Positions 26,524 through 39,171 of a stretch of DNA of 64,000 nt are shown piece by piece. Position numbers and translations under genes: made by a program. The notes below the pieces were generated by a model. It was not told the origin of the DNA, did no database searches, and saw nothing but the letters and a program-made list of their open reading frames with translations. The stretch is from Acanthacorydalis orientalis. Taxonomy: Eukaryota; Arthropoda; Insecta; Megaloptera; Corydalidae. Every line of letters begins with the position of its first letter. Within the stretch, counting starts at the first letter, position 1. Location: NCBI GenBank assembly GCA_034766995.1, contig CM068315.1, positions 38,304,318 to 38,368,317 of the forward strand, given 5' to 3'.

Positions 26524-27196
26524 AATTAATTTACAATCTGCAAAAATATTAACAATAATAAGTAGACCTGCTTAGGATAGTAATTTTACTAGTAAGAGTA
26601 CCAATAAAGAACAAATGATTTATTTTTTACTGATCACCCTCCTTAATCTACTCTTAAATGCCTTTGCTGAGGAAAATAGTGAATTCAGGGCCCAGGAACA
26701 CAATTAATTCTAAACAACCCTGTCTCTATGAAAGAATGAACAAACGCATCTATTCTTCATGCTTTTCTATTTTAATTTGAAGCGAATAATCATTATAACG
26801 AAGAAGTTATTATGTGATTAAATTAATAAACCATTTAAATAAACAAGACAAATTTTCAAGCTTTCTTCCTCTGTCTAAATATTTCCATCCCAATTCTTTA
26901 ATTATTTAACTTAAGCAATCCAATATAAAATATCTACTTCAAATGATGATAATTGTACCAAATAAAACCTTATATCATCGTGTAAAATAATCATTTTTTA
27001 TCCAGTTCTCAAAACGTGAGAAACACGCGTGTAACACTAAAAAAAAAATTCTTTTTATACTAAAATACAATCGAACGTAAACGTTCCATTAGTTGCGAAA
27101 GGATTAGCACGCTACCTTGTAACAAATTCCTTATATAGTTTTACAAGACGAGCTACTTTTCGAACTTGCCTTGCGTACACAACATGTGTAGATATT

Positions 27197-27466
27197 TTAT
27201 TTTATTTTCAACGTGAAACATTTCGTACATTCATCAAAAAGTATATACATCAGTGTTTCGAAATCATTCCCATATGACAAAAGATTCCGTTCGACGGATG
27301 TCCTTCTTTCAGCGATTTTTTGATTTGATTCCGTTTCGATTTGATATGTTACGTTCCGTTTTAGAAATATGTCGATGGATGACGGTGACATATTGTGTGA
27401 TGCATTGGGTGTTTCGCGAACGTCTTCCTGTGTTCTGATCTTTTCGTACACTCCGTTCTTTTTCAC
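27197..27466 (-). other. Open frame of 89 codons, doubtful
   Basis: It has ordinary composition (KNGVYEKIRTQEDVRETPNA, later NLLSYGNDFETLMYILFDEC) and ends in AAAATAAAATAAA, which contains a polyadenylation-like AATAAA. Its first codon is GTG and the only nearby upstream ATG is in another frame. No family is recognised. It could be a last exon or a chance frame. Confidence 0.2.
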
Positions 27467-27678
27467 ATTTCATACTAGTTTTTTGACAAAAAGTACAGTA
27501 AATTGAATTTCAAGACTGGTACGTAATGTTTGACATGTTGTACTTTGGCGTTGAAATGTTTTCAATTTAAATAATTTAAATTATTTCCTAAGAATGATGA
27601 AAAATATGCGCTAGTGACATAATCAAGTCTTAAATAAATATTCGACGTATAAAAACGAATCAAACTGCTGATGGCATA

Positions 27679-28453
27679 CGTGGGTCTTTTGATAAGTATG
27701 GTAGAAAAGTAAGTTAAAAACCGTTTTTTTTTTGGAAAAAATCGATTTCATTTCTCAACATAGTCTTCATTGAGGGCTATACACTAGGCCCAGCGAGTTT
27801 GCAAAATGTTGACGGTGGGGATGACACTCATTCGACGAGAATTTCTTCCCAATGAGTCAAATTTCAAGTTTGGGAAGAGGAAAAAATCATACGGAGCTAT
27901 GTCCGGAGAATAGGGTGGGTGAGGAATCAATTCTAAGTCTAATTCGTGCAATTTTGCCAGTGGGACGGCGCGTTGTTCTGGTTCTACGCATGTTCTTCTT
28001 TCAAACAGTCCAATAATGTTACATAATAGGCTGCTGTTATCATTTTTCCATGTATTAAGTAGTCAATCAGGCTGATTTGTTAGCAATCCCGAACAAAAAA
28101 AAACAGTCTCCATCACCTTCCCAACCGACAAGACGGTGTTTATCTTCTTCGGCGCACTTTCACCACTCGTAGCCTACAGCTTTGATTGCTGTTTCGTCTC
28201 AGGTGTGTAGTGACGGGTCCATGTTTCATTCACGGCGACGAATCGACGTAAAGTCCTGCCATTTTTTTCGATTTTTTCGACAAACACTACAATGCTTAAT
28301 TCAAACATCTGTAGGATGTGAACAACGCGTCGCTTCTAGCTGAAATTTTACCTATGCTAATTTTAAAAAGTTACACTGATAACCGTGACGTTACCAAAAG
28401 AAAAGTGGCGTCAGATCAAAAAAAAAATTACCAAACTTATCAAACGACCCACG
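27679..28453 (-). mobile_element. Irritans-like mariner derivative lacking the HTH, copy 2
   Basis: A 775-bp element with TA at both sides (27677-27678, 28454-28455) and ends CGTGGGTCTTTTGATAAGTA / CGTGGGTCGTTTGATAAGTT. On the minus strand the leader is followed almost at once by RRFVAVNETWTRHYTPETKQ, so the HTH is absent. NQNNAPSH carries Asn where the second catalytic Asp belongs. PPYSPDIAPYDFFLFPNL holds the third motif. Same architecture as the copies at 20269 and 62423. Confidence 0.85.
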
Positions 28454-28637
28454 TATTAGACAATTTTGTATTATGAATTACGTTTAATTTCATTAACAAA
28501 CGTCTATATCGTTGTACAAACAAATATTTGACGTATAGTTTCTCTCATAATATAACGTACATAAGAAATAAAATATATTTATTAATAATTTTTAAACAAA
28601 TTTTACTTCTGTAAAAATCGTCTTTTTTAAATCCACA

Positions 28638-28640
<3 letters not shown>

Positions 28641-28678
<38 letters not shown>
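28641..28678. repeat. (TA)n microsatellite
   Basis: Pure TA tract. Confidence 0.96.
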
Positions 28679-28686
<8 letters not shown>

Positions 28687-28841
28687 TAAAATGAATCACA
28701 TCTTTTTTCATTTATCTACAAAATTTGTAATTTTGTTTACTTTTAACATCTCAATCATGACTTTTGTCTCTTTATGTGTATAAATGTTCTCGTGTATAAA
28801 ATGTGCATTTCATTTCCAATTTATATGACAAATTAATATTA

Positions 28842-28843
<2 letters not shown>

Positions 28844-28925
<82 letters not shown>
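28844..28925. repeat. (TA)n microsatellite
   Basis: About 80 bp of TA with one GTATA break. Confidence 0.98.
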
Positions 28926-28929
<4 letters not shown>

Positions 28930-29451
28930 AATATTCCTTTAATTTTCCATTGGTGACAGAAGAACTATTTCTTTGCGTTATTATTTTCAATACAAAACCA
29001 AAGATCTACTTTTATTTCATGTAATATAAAGTTTTGATGAATACATAATTTAAAAAAAAATGTGAACTTCCGTTTAACCACTTCCGACGTTGTACAGCAT
29101 TTTTCGAACGTCTCTACATACTATCGCGATATTTGTAGTCATACGGTCTTGTGGAAGAGGTAAGACCCGTTCTCTCAGTAATTTCGCGAAACTTTTTACA
29201 TACGAGTGTATTGATTTTCTAACGGAGCATTTTTTCCTTCTCGACATTGAAAATTCTTTTGAAGTTTCGCCGAGCTTGCATTATTGATTTAATCTTGATA
29301 GTAGCGTTCTAGGATTTCCACTCATTTTGAATATATAATCGTATATTCGTAAGCCTTAAACATATTTATTATATTCTGTAATAATAACTAATGAAAGTAG
29401 TCGGTTCTTGATTTAATTATACTCTGAATTATTGATTTTACGTTTACAACT

Positions 29452-29487
29452 TTATATATATATATATATATAAGAGAGAGAGAGAGA
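29452..29487. repeat. (TA)n then (GA)n
   Basis: Short TA tract followed by AGAGAGAGAGAGA. Confidence 0.93.
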
Positions 29488-29571
29488 CGGGTAATTCTAT
29501 GAAAGAATGTCAGTTGTATTTCATTTACTTTATAAAATGAATACGGTTTATCTTCATTATCTCAAATTGAG

Positions 29572-29615
29572 CATTGTGACTAAATTCACTTTCGCAAATG
29601 AATTCCGCGGTATTA
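29572..29615. repeat. Foldback family 1 end fragment
   Basis: TGTGACTAAATTCACTTTCG followed by CAAATGAATTC matches the terminus shared by copies B and C. No second arm was found nearby. Confidence 0.4.
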
Positions 29616-29792
29616 ATTTAGTTGTAAAAGCCAATATTGTTTCACAAGTTAACATTTTTTGAATTAATTTAAAAAAGCAACTTGTTACAATGAATTAAGT
29701 TTTAATTAATTAATATTATAAGAAGTAACCCGATTAAATGTTACAAAAATCATATGAGTCTATTATTTTCATAATACTTATGATAATTACAT

Positions 29793-29970
29793 ACGAAAGT
29801 ATTAAAAAAATGCAAAAATTACAAATAAAATATGTTAGCTTCCATTTAGTATTTCAGTTCAATTGTATTTTAGTACTGAATTGAACTAAAATACTAAATG
29901 AAAAATAACATGACTTTTCTTAACCCCTGCGCATTCTTTTACCACTTCCATGTGGAAGCATAAATTGAAT
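29793..29970. repeat. Foldback element, family 2, copy B
   Basis: The core hairpin TTTAGTATTTCAGTTCAATT / AATTGAACTAAAATACTAAA is almost perfect. The right arm continues TGAAAAATAACATG and CATGTGGAAGCATAAATTGA, parallel to copy A at 16945. It ends next to the long TA array at 29975. Confidence 0.75.
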
Positions 29971-29974
29971 CACT

Positions 29975-29980
29975 TATATG

Positions 29981-30056
<76 letters not shown>

Positions 30057-30121
30057 CTTATATATAAATACATATATATATATACATACATATATATATA
30101 CATATATATATATATACATAC

Positions 30122-30181
<60 letters not shown>
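29975..30181. repeat. Long compound (TA)n array
   Basis: The longest array of the window, about 205 bp, with CATA, CATACATA and TTATATAAATA interruptions. Confidence 0.98.
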
Positions 30182-30185
<4 letters not shown>

Positions 30186-30673
30186 ATTAGGTCACACCGA
30201 TTACAAAAATAACGAATTCATGAAATGAATAAATATTCATATCGATTTTCATTTGTATATATTTTTTAAACATTAATTTTTATGACAAGTTTATTTCTTG
30301 AATATACCTAGCAAATCTCGTTCCTTCTAAAAAGTTAAGTATTTGTCAAATTGGTGATTATGTACATTTTTTATAAGAGGTGATATATAACTGTTCTGTA
30401 CATTTGCATAAAAATTGCCTATATTAATCTTATTTTTATTAATCTCAATTTAAAATTAATCTTTGTTCTCATTGAAAAGTGTATTTTTACGTTAGTAAAG
30501 TGATGAACATGTATATTTTATTACTAATTGTTTGTTTGTTATGTTTTTAATACAACATAAACCGTGTTATTGAGTTTTATTAAAAAAAATATAACTTCTA
30601 GGTAAAATTTATCTGTCAATGATATAACAAATTAGTCGATCATGCAGTATTTTCTAAAACAAATTTCAGTGCT

Positions 30674-30691
30674 GTATATATATATATATAT
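30674..30691. repeat. Short (TA)n
   Basis: TA tract of 18 bp. Confidence 0.9.
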
Positions 30692-30873
30692 GCTATGCGA
30701 ATTTGATTTTTTGAAAGTCACTCCAATCTCATTTACTCTGCGATGAAGAATTCGGCCATGGAATTATTCGTGGATATTTTCCACGAATTAATTACCATAC
30801 TGACCTATGCAGGGTCTGTGATGAATTGAGGGTTTCTTATATTAAAATACTTTTCGGTACTGTTTTAAATGTA

Positions 30874-32105
30874 TTAGGTTGGTACAAAAATAATTGCGGT
30901 TATTACGTATCGAGTATAAAGACGCAAATATCAGTTAAAAATTATATTTAAGAATAAAAATAAAGACCACTGGCCTGCACACATTTCTCCGAAAGGGAAA
31001 CAAGTTTGTTTATTCCTACAAGATAGAATTCTGTAGTCCTGGAATTAATAAATTCATCGAAAGCGCTTTGAGGTGATGATTGATCTTTGAAAACCTTCTC
31101 TCGTAGGAAATTACTCAAATGTTTTAAAAAATAAATATCTGTCGGAGACAGGTTCAGAGAATAATGTGAATGAGGTAGGGTTTCATAACCCATTTCATTA
31201 CATTTTTTTGAGACGTTTTCGGGCATTGTCATGGAGAAAAATTGGTCCTCTTCGATTGACTTACGCTGACCGTAAACGATGCAACTTCTCATGCATTTTT
31301 CAATTTCTTGATAATATTTTTCTCCTGTTATTGTTTCAATAGGATTTAAGAAGCTGTAGTGAATGACGCCATTTGCCGACCACCAAACAGTGACCTAATT
31401 TTTTTTTATGAAGCTTCGATTTAGGAAACTGTTTTGGTGCTTCTCCTTGGTTTACCTACTGTGATGGATGTTTCTGTTTGTTTTAGAGAATCCACTTTTT
31501 ATTGCATGTGACAGTTCGATCAAGAAAGGGATCATTTTTGTGACGCAAAAGAAGCGCAGAGCAGACTTCTTATAGCCGAAATGCACGATGTTCGTTTAGT
31601 TCATACGGCACTCATTTATCCAGCATTTTTGATTTTCCAATTAGGGTCAAATGTCGAACAACTGTTGAATGACCGACATAGAGTTCTTCTGCCACCTTTC
31701 GAGTTATTTTATGTAGGTCCGTTTAATAATGGTTCTTGAATCATTATTGTCTATAGCTGAAGGACGTCCACGACGGTCGTCAGCATCAAGGCTTTCGTTT
31801 CCATTACGACATTTTCGAAACCAATATTGAACTGTACATTCACTAATTGACTCTTCGCCAAAAACAAATTTGTTATTTCGAACAGTTTCTGTTGTTTTAC
31901 GTCCCAATTAAAACTCATGTAACAAAATCGCGCGAATTTGCTTTATTTTCCATGACTTATTTAAGAGGTTATATCTAACAATACTAAAGAATGAAAATAA
32001 TACACATAAGCTAAAATCAGTAGTGATAATTTCATTGTTTACAATAATGCATCACATGACTCGGCGCCAAACTTAAAATGATAAAAACCGTTATTATTTT
32101 TGCGA
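30874..32105 (-). mobile_element. Cecropia-type mariner, near full length
   Basis: The left end TTAGGTTGGTACAAAAATAA follows a TA. The right end keeps AACCGTTATTATTTTTGC but has lost the last bases. Minus-strand transposase pieces are GRKTTETVRNNKFVFGEESI with CTVQYWFRK (HTH half, 31704-31907) and a C-terminal half over 30948-31292 ending KCVQASGLYF. In the latter the second motif is altered (SMTMPENVSKK), and the third reads LNLSPTDIYFLKHL. Frameshifts and stops lie between them. Confidence 0.9.
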
Positions 32106-32497
32106 TATTTGCAAAAAATATTGAATACAGGATATTATCAAATGTACAGTAACTCTTTCGAAAACAAATTCGTTTAATATAATTCTTATAAATCAATTTG
32201 TGAATCTAATCGGTTACAAAGAAACGTTCTTCCTTAATATGTACGCTGTTTGAGTATACTGTTCCTAGAATAAATTCATTTTTACACCGTATTGATACAC
32301 TTTTACGCTACTCGATTCGCTACCAATGCAGTTTATATATCGTATCGTATAAAATAAATAAATAAATGATTACATTTAAGAGAATTTCACAGAGGTACGT
32401 GAACAAACATACAATTTACAAGCAAGAAACTTAAAATCTCAAACATATACTTTACGTATATCCGACCATATATTTTTCTCACTCAATTCGAAAGGTT

Positions 32498-32541
32498 TAT
32501 ATATATATATACATATATAGTATGTGTGTGTGTGTGTGTGC
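32498..32541. repeat. (TA)n then (TG)n
   Basis: TA tract, TAGTA, then TGTGTGTGTG. Confidence 0.94.
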
Positions 32542-32771
32542 ATACGTAGATCTATTTGTATAAAACAACTATAATTCTTCTCAAAAGCAAAGATATAACA
32601 GAATCTGTCTGACACGCCCAAGATACACTACATTATAAAAGAACATCAAAGGAGTTATGTATATATACACATTCACACAACACACATGCACACACGCCCA
32701 CATGGCCATGTATACATATATATAAAGTAATTACAAGACGGTGTCATCATACAAAGTAATGAGCATGGAGT

Positions 32772-33111
32772 ACCGTATTAGCCCGAATATAAAACGAGGT
32801 TCTTTCCCATAGTTTTTTTATTAAAACGCAAGTGTCGTCTTTTATTCGGATCCTGAGAAGTTCAGGCTGGTACGCCACTGTAAACGTTTTAATCAACGAA
32901 CTATCGAGTTTTAAATATGTATTTGTATGATTTTTTTAAATATTACTTTCTATTAGAACGTAAATCAACATTTTTTTTATCATTTTGTTTGGGAAAAACT
33001 GCGTGTCGTCTTTTAATCTGGGTCGTAAAAAAATGCTTCTTTCTTGACTTCTTTGGAAAAAACTGCGCCTCGTCTTATAATTGGGCCATCTTATAATCGG
33101 GTTAATACGGT
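32772..33111. mobile_element. MITE with ACCGTATTA inverted ends
   Basis: The left end ACCGTATTAGCCCGAATATA and the right end read inward ACCGTATTAACCCGATTATA agree at 18 of 20 positions. Inner blocks repeat a CGTCTTTTATTCGG / CGTCTTATAATTGG motif three or four times in both orientations. It has no coding capacity. Similar ACCGTATT..CCCG..TATAA ends occur on non-autonomous DNA elements in many animals; I do not assign a superfamily. Confidence 0.7.
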
Positions 33112-33574
33112 GGACAAGTATCTATACTATACTGTATATCTATACTGTAGATATAAATTTTTCATGGAATTACAGTTTGTTTTAATGAGACTGAAAGTCA
33201 TTTTCAAACAAAATTATTGTAAAAAAATAACACGAGTTTCTGAAATAATTACTTAATGACAATCTCGAATCTTTTCAGATCCATTTTAGATATTCTCTCT
33301 TTGAGACACGTGGTTATTTTTCAGTCCAATGATGTATTATTTAGATAACATAATTTGAAGTTTGAATCAACCAGACGAACAAATAACTAATTACTTCCTA
33401 TTAAATTCATGTGAATGTTTATTTGAAAGAGAATTTAGTGTGTACTCTTCTTATAACATATCTATTAAAATGATTTAGAAAAATAAAGAAACGTACATTT
33501 ATCAATATCAATATTTTAACAGCTTTAACACCAATATTTTCCATTTGTTGAGAATTTTTAACATATTTTTAATA

Positions 33575-34848
33575 TTAGGTTAAGTCATAAGTAATTTCCG
33601 TTTTTGGGAACAAGTTATTAATATGTATTTATCATCTTAGTGACTCATGATACTAGACAGGTTAGAACCTGTTTGGAGTAAAGAAATATAGCTGATCCTT
33701 ATCAAGGCAGTGGTAGTGTAGGGATCGAAATAAAATAATAAGTTTCTCAGCCCAGAAATGGAGGGATTGTAAGTGAATATTCGACACGTAATGTTATGGG
33801 AGTTTAAGCAGGGGAGAAACGTTACGGGGATATGGAAAAACTATGCAGTGTTTATGATCAAAAAGTCATAACTGACCGGCAAGTACTAAATTGGTTTGCG
33901 AAATTTCATTCTAGAGATACGTCATTGAAGGATGAACCCAGGCCAGGGCGCTCTTAACACTTTGATGATGACCCTTTAAAATCATTGGTGGAATACAACC
34001 CACTGAAAAGTACTCACGAATCAGCAGATATGCTAAACACATCACAATACACCATAAGCTGCCATTTAGAAAAGATAGGGAAAGTAAGCAAGCTGGTTGT
34101 TTGGCTTCCACACGCACTTGATGAAAAGTACAAAGCGGATCGTTTATCCATAGCGAGAAATTTTCTTTCAAGGCAGAGAAATGACCCGTTTCTTAATAAT
34201 ATCATAACAGACGATGAAAAATGTGTCACATACGACAATGTTTAACGCATAAGGCAGTGGATTGACAAGGATAAATCTTCACAGCCGACCCCAAAAGATG
34301 AACTTCATGGAAGAAAAGTGTTGTTGTATGTGTGGTAGGATCGTTGTGCTATTATTCATTTCGAGTTGTTAAACCACAATGAAACACTAAATGCAAATTT
34401 ATATGTCCAGCAGCTGCAGCATGTCTGTGAAAGTTTGATCGAAAAGCGCCCTGTACTCATCAATAGGAGAAATGTTATTCTCCTCCACGACAATGCAAGA
34501 CCGCATACAGCAAGAGTAACAGGAAAAAAATAGAGTTTGGTTGATCTGGTTTACCTTACCTGCCATACTCACTTGACCTTACACTAATCGATTACCTTTT
34601 TGGATTACTGCAAAATGCTTTGATGGGGAAAAAATCTCTAATGAAAACCAGGTTCGGGAGTTAGTCAAGAACTTTTTAACTGGGTAGCGGAGTTTTACTT
34701 AAAAGGTATCGAAGAGCTACCTGATAAATAGCAACAGATCATTGTAAATAATGGATAATATATAACTGATTAAGGTATAATCGTTGGTTGTTTTATTGAT
34801 AAATAAAATTGATATGCTAAACCGGAAATTATATATGACTCAACCTAA
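33575..34848 (+). mobile_element. Mellifera-type mariner, full length, decayed
   Basis: A 1274-bp element with TA duplications (33573-33574, 34849-34850). The ends are TTAGGTTAAGTCATAAGTAA and, read inward from the right, TTAGGTTGAGTCATATATAA. The plus strand encodes most of a DD34D transposase. It runs through an HTH region (NWFAKFHSRDTSLKDEPRPG), VSKLVVWLPHALDEKYKADR, ITDDEKCVTYDNV (first Asp), LLNHNETLNANLYVQQLQHV, NVILLHDNARPHTAR (second Asp) and, after a frameshift, SLDLTLIDYLFGLLQNALMG (third). It closes with YLKGIEELPDK and a stop-broken tail. The block set matches the mellifera lineage. Several stops and frameshifts rule out activity. Confidence 0.92.
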
Positions 34849-36285
34849 TAAAATATCTAATAATTTACTACAATATAAATAACTGTATTAAAAATTATTG
34901 AAAACTTTGAAATTTATTAAAAATATAGTGAGATTTTTTTCAGTTTTTTTAAGTTACATTTGAAAGTTAATTTACAATTTACATTTTTGATATAATAGTA
35001 CTTTCAGCTCAAAATATAAAAAATTTTAATTATACCAATCTTGTTATAGAGATGAAATATATTATGAAAGTAATGTGCCGGATTTAATACACTTCTAGAT
35101 AAAGCTACAAATTAATATGGCTGGATTGTGTTAACGTTAGCAAAAAAATATATATATATACTTCTCAAGATTAAGATATAGCAATGATGAAAACTTTATA
35201 AAGCATACTTCAACTTCGAACGACCAATTCCCTGATTGAAATCTGTTGAAGTTATTTTTACACTATAGATCGATAAAATCATTTAACGATCACATTATTT
35301 TCTAAACTAGAACATTTCTCTTTACTACCTTCATCCATACGAAACAGACTGAAACTTTTAAAAAGATCGCGCTGAATATAAACTATCTCGTTATTTATTT
35401 TATGAGGATAATAAAAAAAATGAATAGAAAATTTCAGATTCATCAAAATATTTTAAAGCTTTTCCTTCAATCGTATTCTGTGTAAAACGAAACGGTTGAA
35501 TCGTTTTAAAGTTAATTGCATCCATTGCAAAAAGTATACAACAAACGAGAATTATTTATGACCCGACCTTTTACTATATAATAATTCTCTAATTAGATGT
35601 GATGCAAGCGCTTTAAACTAATTAATTATAATAATTGCTCCATTAAAGATTGCCGCTCAAAATTTGTTCACGCTGTTGAAGTTTACGAGATACAAAGTTT
35701 TTAATCTAGCGCCGTATTAAATCTTAATCGAATCGTAATCAATTAAAAATTAAAAACAGTACTTTCGACTCGGTCTAACATTAAAACCAAGACAATGAAG
35801 GCACTCAGTCATAATTTTAATTTGTATTCGAAGCAAGCACGCCGTTGTGTTTTTCAATATACATTAAAAAAAGTTTTCATAATTAATTCATTCCGTAATT
35901 GAATACTAAACAGGAGCGTACGTGCGGCATCACTTAACTGCTATAAAAATGTTATACAAACATTTTAATTTTTAAATTATAATTAACAGCGTCTGAGAAG
36001 TGCGACGGGGACACATGAGAAACAGTTCACTTCCATTCTTTTTCGAAGGAAAAACAGAGAAAAAAACATAAACTGTACAAGAGATTATTATTTTTTAATT
36101 GTTGCATCTTCTTTGTACTGTTTGATTATACGATACGTGAGATAAATCGTGAACATTGAATAAACAAGAATCCAATTTTATATGAGAATCTTTATTAAAA
36201 TTCAAATCGAATCATATATAAATGCGTTTCGTACTCAACGTTAAAATGGAATTTAAATTAAAATGGTTTACATTTATTAGAACTA

Positions 36286-36303
36286 TACATATGTATATGT
36301 ATG

Positions 36304-36367
<64 letters not shown>
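36286..36367. repeat. (TA)n microsatellite
   Basis: TA with GTATGTATA flanks. Confidence 0.97.
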
Positions 36368-36368
<1 letters not shown>

Positions 36369-36572
36369 TCAGAATGTGTTTCTTTAAAATTTCAAAATAT
36401 GCAGTATAAATGATATTTTATTTTTGCATCTTAGGATATCATTTAAAAAAATCTTAAAATTTTCCTTCATTTTCTATTTCAATACTAAAGTGAAAATAAT
36501 TTTTAAATCAAAATATAATTTTTAAACATCATAAATATTATTTGATAATAATACGTCCTTTTAATATTATTT

Positions 36573-36574
36573 AA

Positions 36575-36626
<52 letters not shown>
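36573..36626. repeat. (TA)n microsatellite
   Basis: TA tract of about 50 bp. Confidence 0.97.
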
Positions 36627-36629
<3 letters not shown>

Positions 36630-36739
36630 AATGTATCGATCGTCTGTAGCCAGAAAATGCTAATCTAGACATTTAGAAAATTTCATTTCCTGTCAAAGAA
36701 TATTCTCATTCCTTGTTAAATATCATAAATTATAAATTA

Positions 36740-37312
36740 TTAGATTGGTAAAAAAAGTAATTGCGGTTTATGACCTACAAATTGATATACATTTTTCTCT
36801 ATTTTGATTTTCCTACCTGTTGTAAGTGGTGCAGTACTATTGGATGACTAACGTCAAACTTTCATGCAAGCTTTCGAATGGTTGTGCGTGGTTATGATTC
36901 AACTAATGCCTTCAGTTGGTCGTTATGAACTGAAGAAGAACGCCCGCGACCTTCTTCAGTTCATTCATCTTCAAGGCTCTTGTTCTCAACACGAAATTTT
37001 TGGAACCATCATTGCACCGTACGTTCCTTAACAGTACGCACACCAAAAGCATCGTTTAGTTTACGAGCAGTTTCTGGTTCTTTATCACCCGTTTTTAACT
37101 CAAACAAAAAAAAAATGCTCTTATATACTTCCTTCCATCTTTAATTCAATAGCTCAATTTGAAGTAAAGTTCGTAATAAAACCAAAGTCAATGTTTCAAA
37201 AATACACTTTAAAATGATATAAACAAGAACACGATGAATTGACACTATCATTGAAGAAAGTAAGGTTAGAATTCAGAAAACAAAAACCACTATTATTTTT
37301 TTACCAACCTAA
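36740..37312 (-). mobile_element. HTH-only deletion derivative of a mariner, second copy
   Basis: A 573-bp element flanked by TA (36738-36739, 37313-37314) with ends TTAGATTGGTAAAAAAAGTA / TTAGGTTGGTAAAAAAATAA. The minus strand keeps the HTH region: TVKERTVQ, WFQKFRVENKSLEDE, a GRGRSSSVHNDQLKALVES stretch, and SHPIVLHHLQQVGKSK. Then comes a stop and the same AT-rich jump to the 3' end as in 19248-19782. No catalytic domain is present. Confidence 0.87.
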
Positions 37313-38277
37313 TACGTCAGCTTAACACACATATCTCTACATTTTATAAAAAGTAGTTCTGACCTATAATTTTTTTTATATCCTATCAAAAAATAAATAG
37401 AACAAAAATTGTTCGCAAATAAGTTGTGAATAAACTTGATAAAGAAAAAGACAAATAGCTATTTTTTATTATTTTATTGATTAATAAGTAATGAAATTAA
37501 ACTAAAATATATTTTGTAATTTTACACGACAATTTAGAAAAATTCCCAGTAACCTAAACACACAATTTCAGTTATATTTTATTAACAATGTTAAATTTTT
37601 AATGACTCGTCACATACTTTTAAAATTACATCGAACAAAATCAGTAATTATAATGAATAATTAACATTAAAAAAATACTGAATAATTTTTATCTCGTATA
37701 TCAATACTCTCTCTATATCAGTAAGAAAACTTGAGCTGTAAGCAACTCATAAAATACCAATATTTTTTTTTTTAAAAAAATAAGTTGTTATATAAAAAAT
37801 AAAAATTAGTATTTAACCTCTAAATACATATTTAAATCCAATATAAATTTTAAATACATAACTACAAAATTTAACAACCTCAAAATCAAAATTTTAAATC
37901 CTCTTATAAATTATTAAAAAAAAACTGTTATTTTATTTATGTTTAAATAGTGAGTATACTTCATTAATTTATGGAACTATTTACATTCATTAATGTATTA
38001 AATTAACTCTGAACGAAGTTTAGCCCAGATATATTCCTATATTATGTTTGTACTGATTTCAAAAGTAATACTAATTTAAATTATTAAAAATTTATATCTC
38101 TTTTAAATGAAACTTTATTAGAATACTTTTTTTATAATAAAATAAAATTATTGCTTTTAATAAACTGAAAGGTATATATTCCAAAAATTATACATTTATT
38201 ATTAATTATTTCAACAAACAATAATATTACACTTTCTCTTATTCTTTTTTTACTTTTTATATTATTTCTACTTAAAT

Positions 38278-38418
<141 letters not shown>

Positions 38419-38850
38419 AGAAAATGTTCGTAGAAATCATTCATTTAAAACACCACATGCGGTTATACAACGTTTACATCTAATAGTTCCGGACTAAAAG
38501 CTTTTTTAAAAAGAAAATAAAACTCAATACAAGAACCGTACATTAGCGAACATTAATACTCAAATGTTTTCCAGATATTGTCGTAACCGAGGCGGCTGTC
38601 AACGACAGTACAATAAATTTTAATCTTCTTAAAATATCGCGGCTTGAAACTTCGTATTATGGAGTACCAATTATGAACAAGTAGTAGCGAGTATATTAGT
38701 GCACATATACCGCATTGGATAATATTCTTCATATCGCTTTAAATTGCATCAACCTAAATTTGCGACATGATTTTACTGATAGCAGTTTCGTTCTACACTA
38801 TTAATTTTAAGATTAAATTACGGATTCACTCGCAAATGAATTTGCATGGT

Positions 38851-38854
<4 letters not shown>

Positions 38855-38903
<49 letters not shown>

Positions 38904-38961
38904 GTAGCAGTATTTGTATAAAATATAAACAAATATTACGGAAAATATATATATATATATA
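38855..38961. repeat. Two (TA)n arrays
   Basis: 38855-38900 and a shorter one at 38945-38961. Confidence 0.95.
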
Positions 38962-39171
38962 AATTAGCAAAAATATAAATAATATTATGTGATAACTTGC
39001 CTACTGCTTTTTCCTTCATTATTTTTCATCGTGATAATCGACTCTCATTTTTATTTTATCCTGTTAATTTCGAATTTCAAGAATAGTCAGAATTGCACGA
39101 ACAAATACAATATATGTAAAAGAACAGAACATCATATCAGATAAAACCGATTAATGATAAGACAGGTGTAA

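Larger units (their letters stand above)
22578..27678. other. AT-rich region with retroelement scraps
   Basis: Holds an RTE tail, a GC-rich retroelement fragment, several TA arrays and two weak exon-like stretches, annotated separately. A fragment at 25618-25660 (TTTTACAAATGAATTTTTCA) resembles the end of the family 1 foldback. Otherwise nothing is recognised. Confidence 0.6.
28454..30873. other. Noncoding with arrays and foldback pieces
   Basis: Besides the annotated repeats, 29080-29290 is GC-richer, with a donor-like GGAAGAGGTAAGACC on the plus strand and a 57-codon minus-strand open frame (starting MSRRKKCSVRKSIHSYVKSF). Neither is recognisable. Confidence 0.45.
34849..36739. other. Noncoding, possible regulatory block
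   Basis: No gene or transposon recognised. Between about 35560 and 35970 TAATTA/ATTAG core motifs of homeodomain sites cluster with GC-richer bits and no TA arrays, which would suit an enhancer but is not proof. Confidence 0.35.

Noticed and set aside
33911..34238. Two minus-strand open frames
   Set aside because: Antisense shadows of the mellifera-type mariner transposase.
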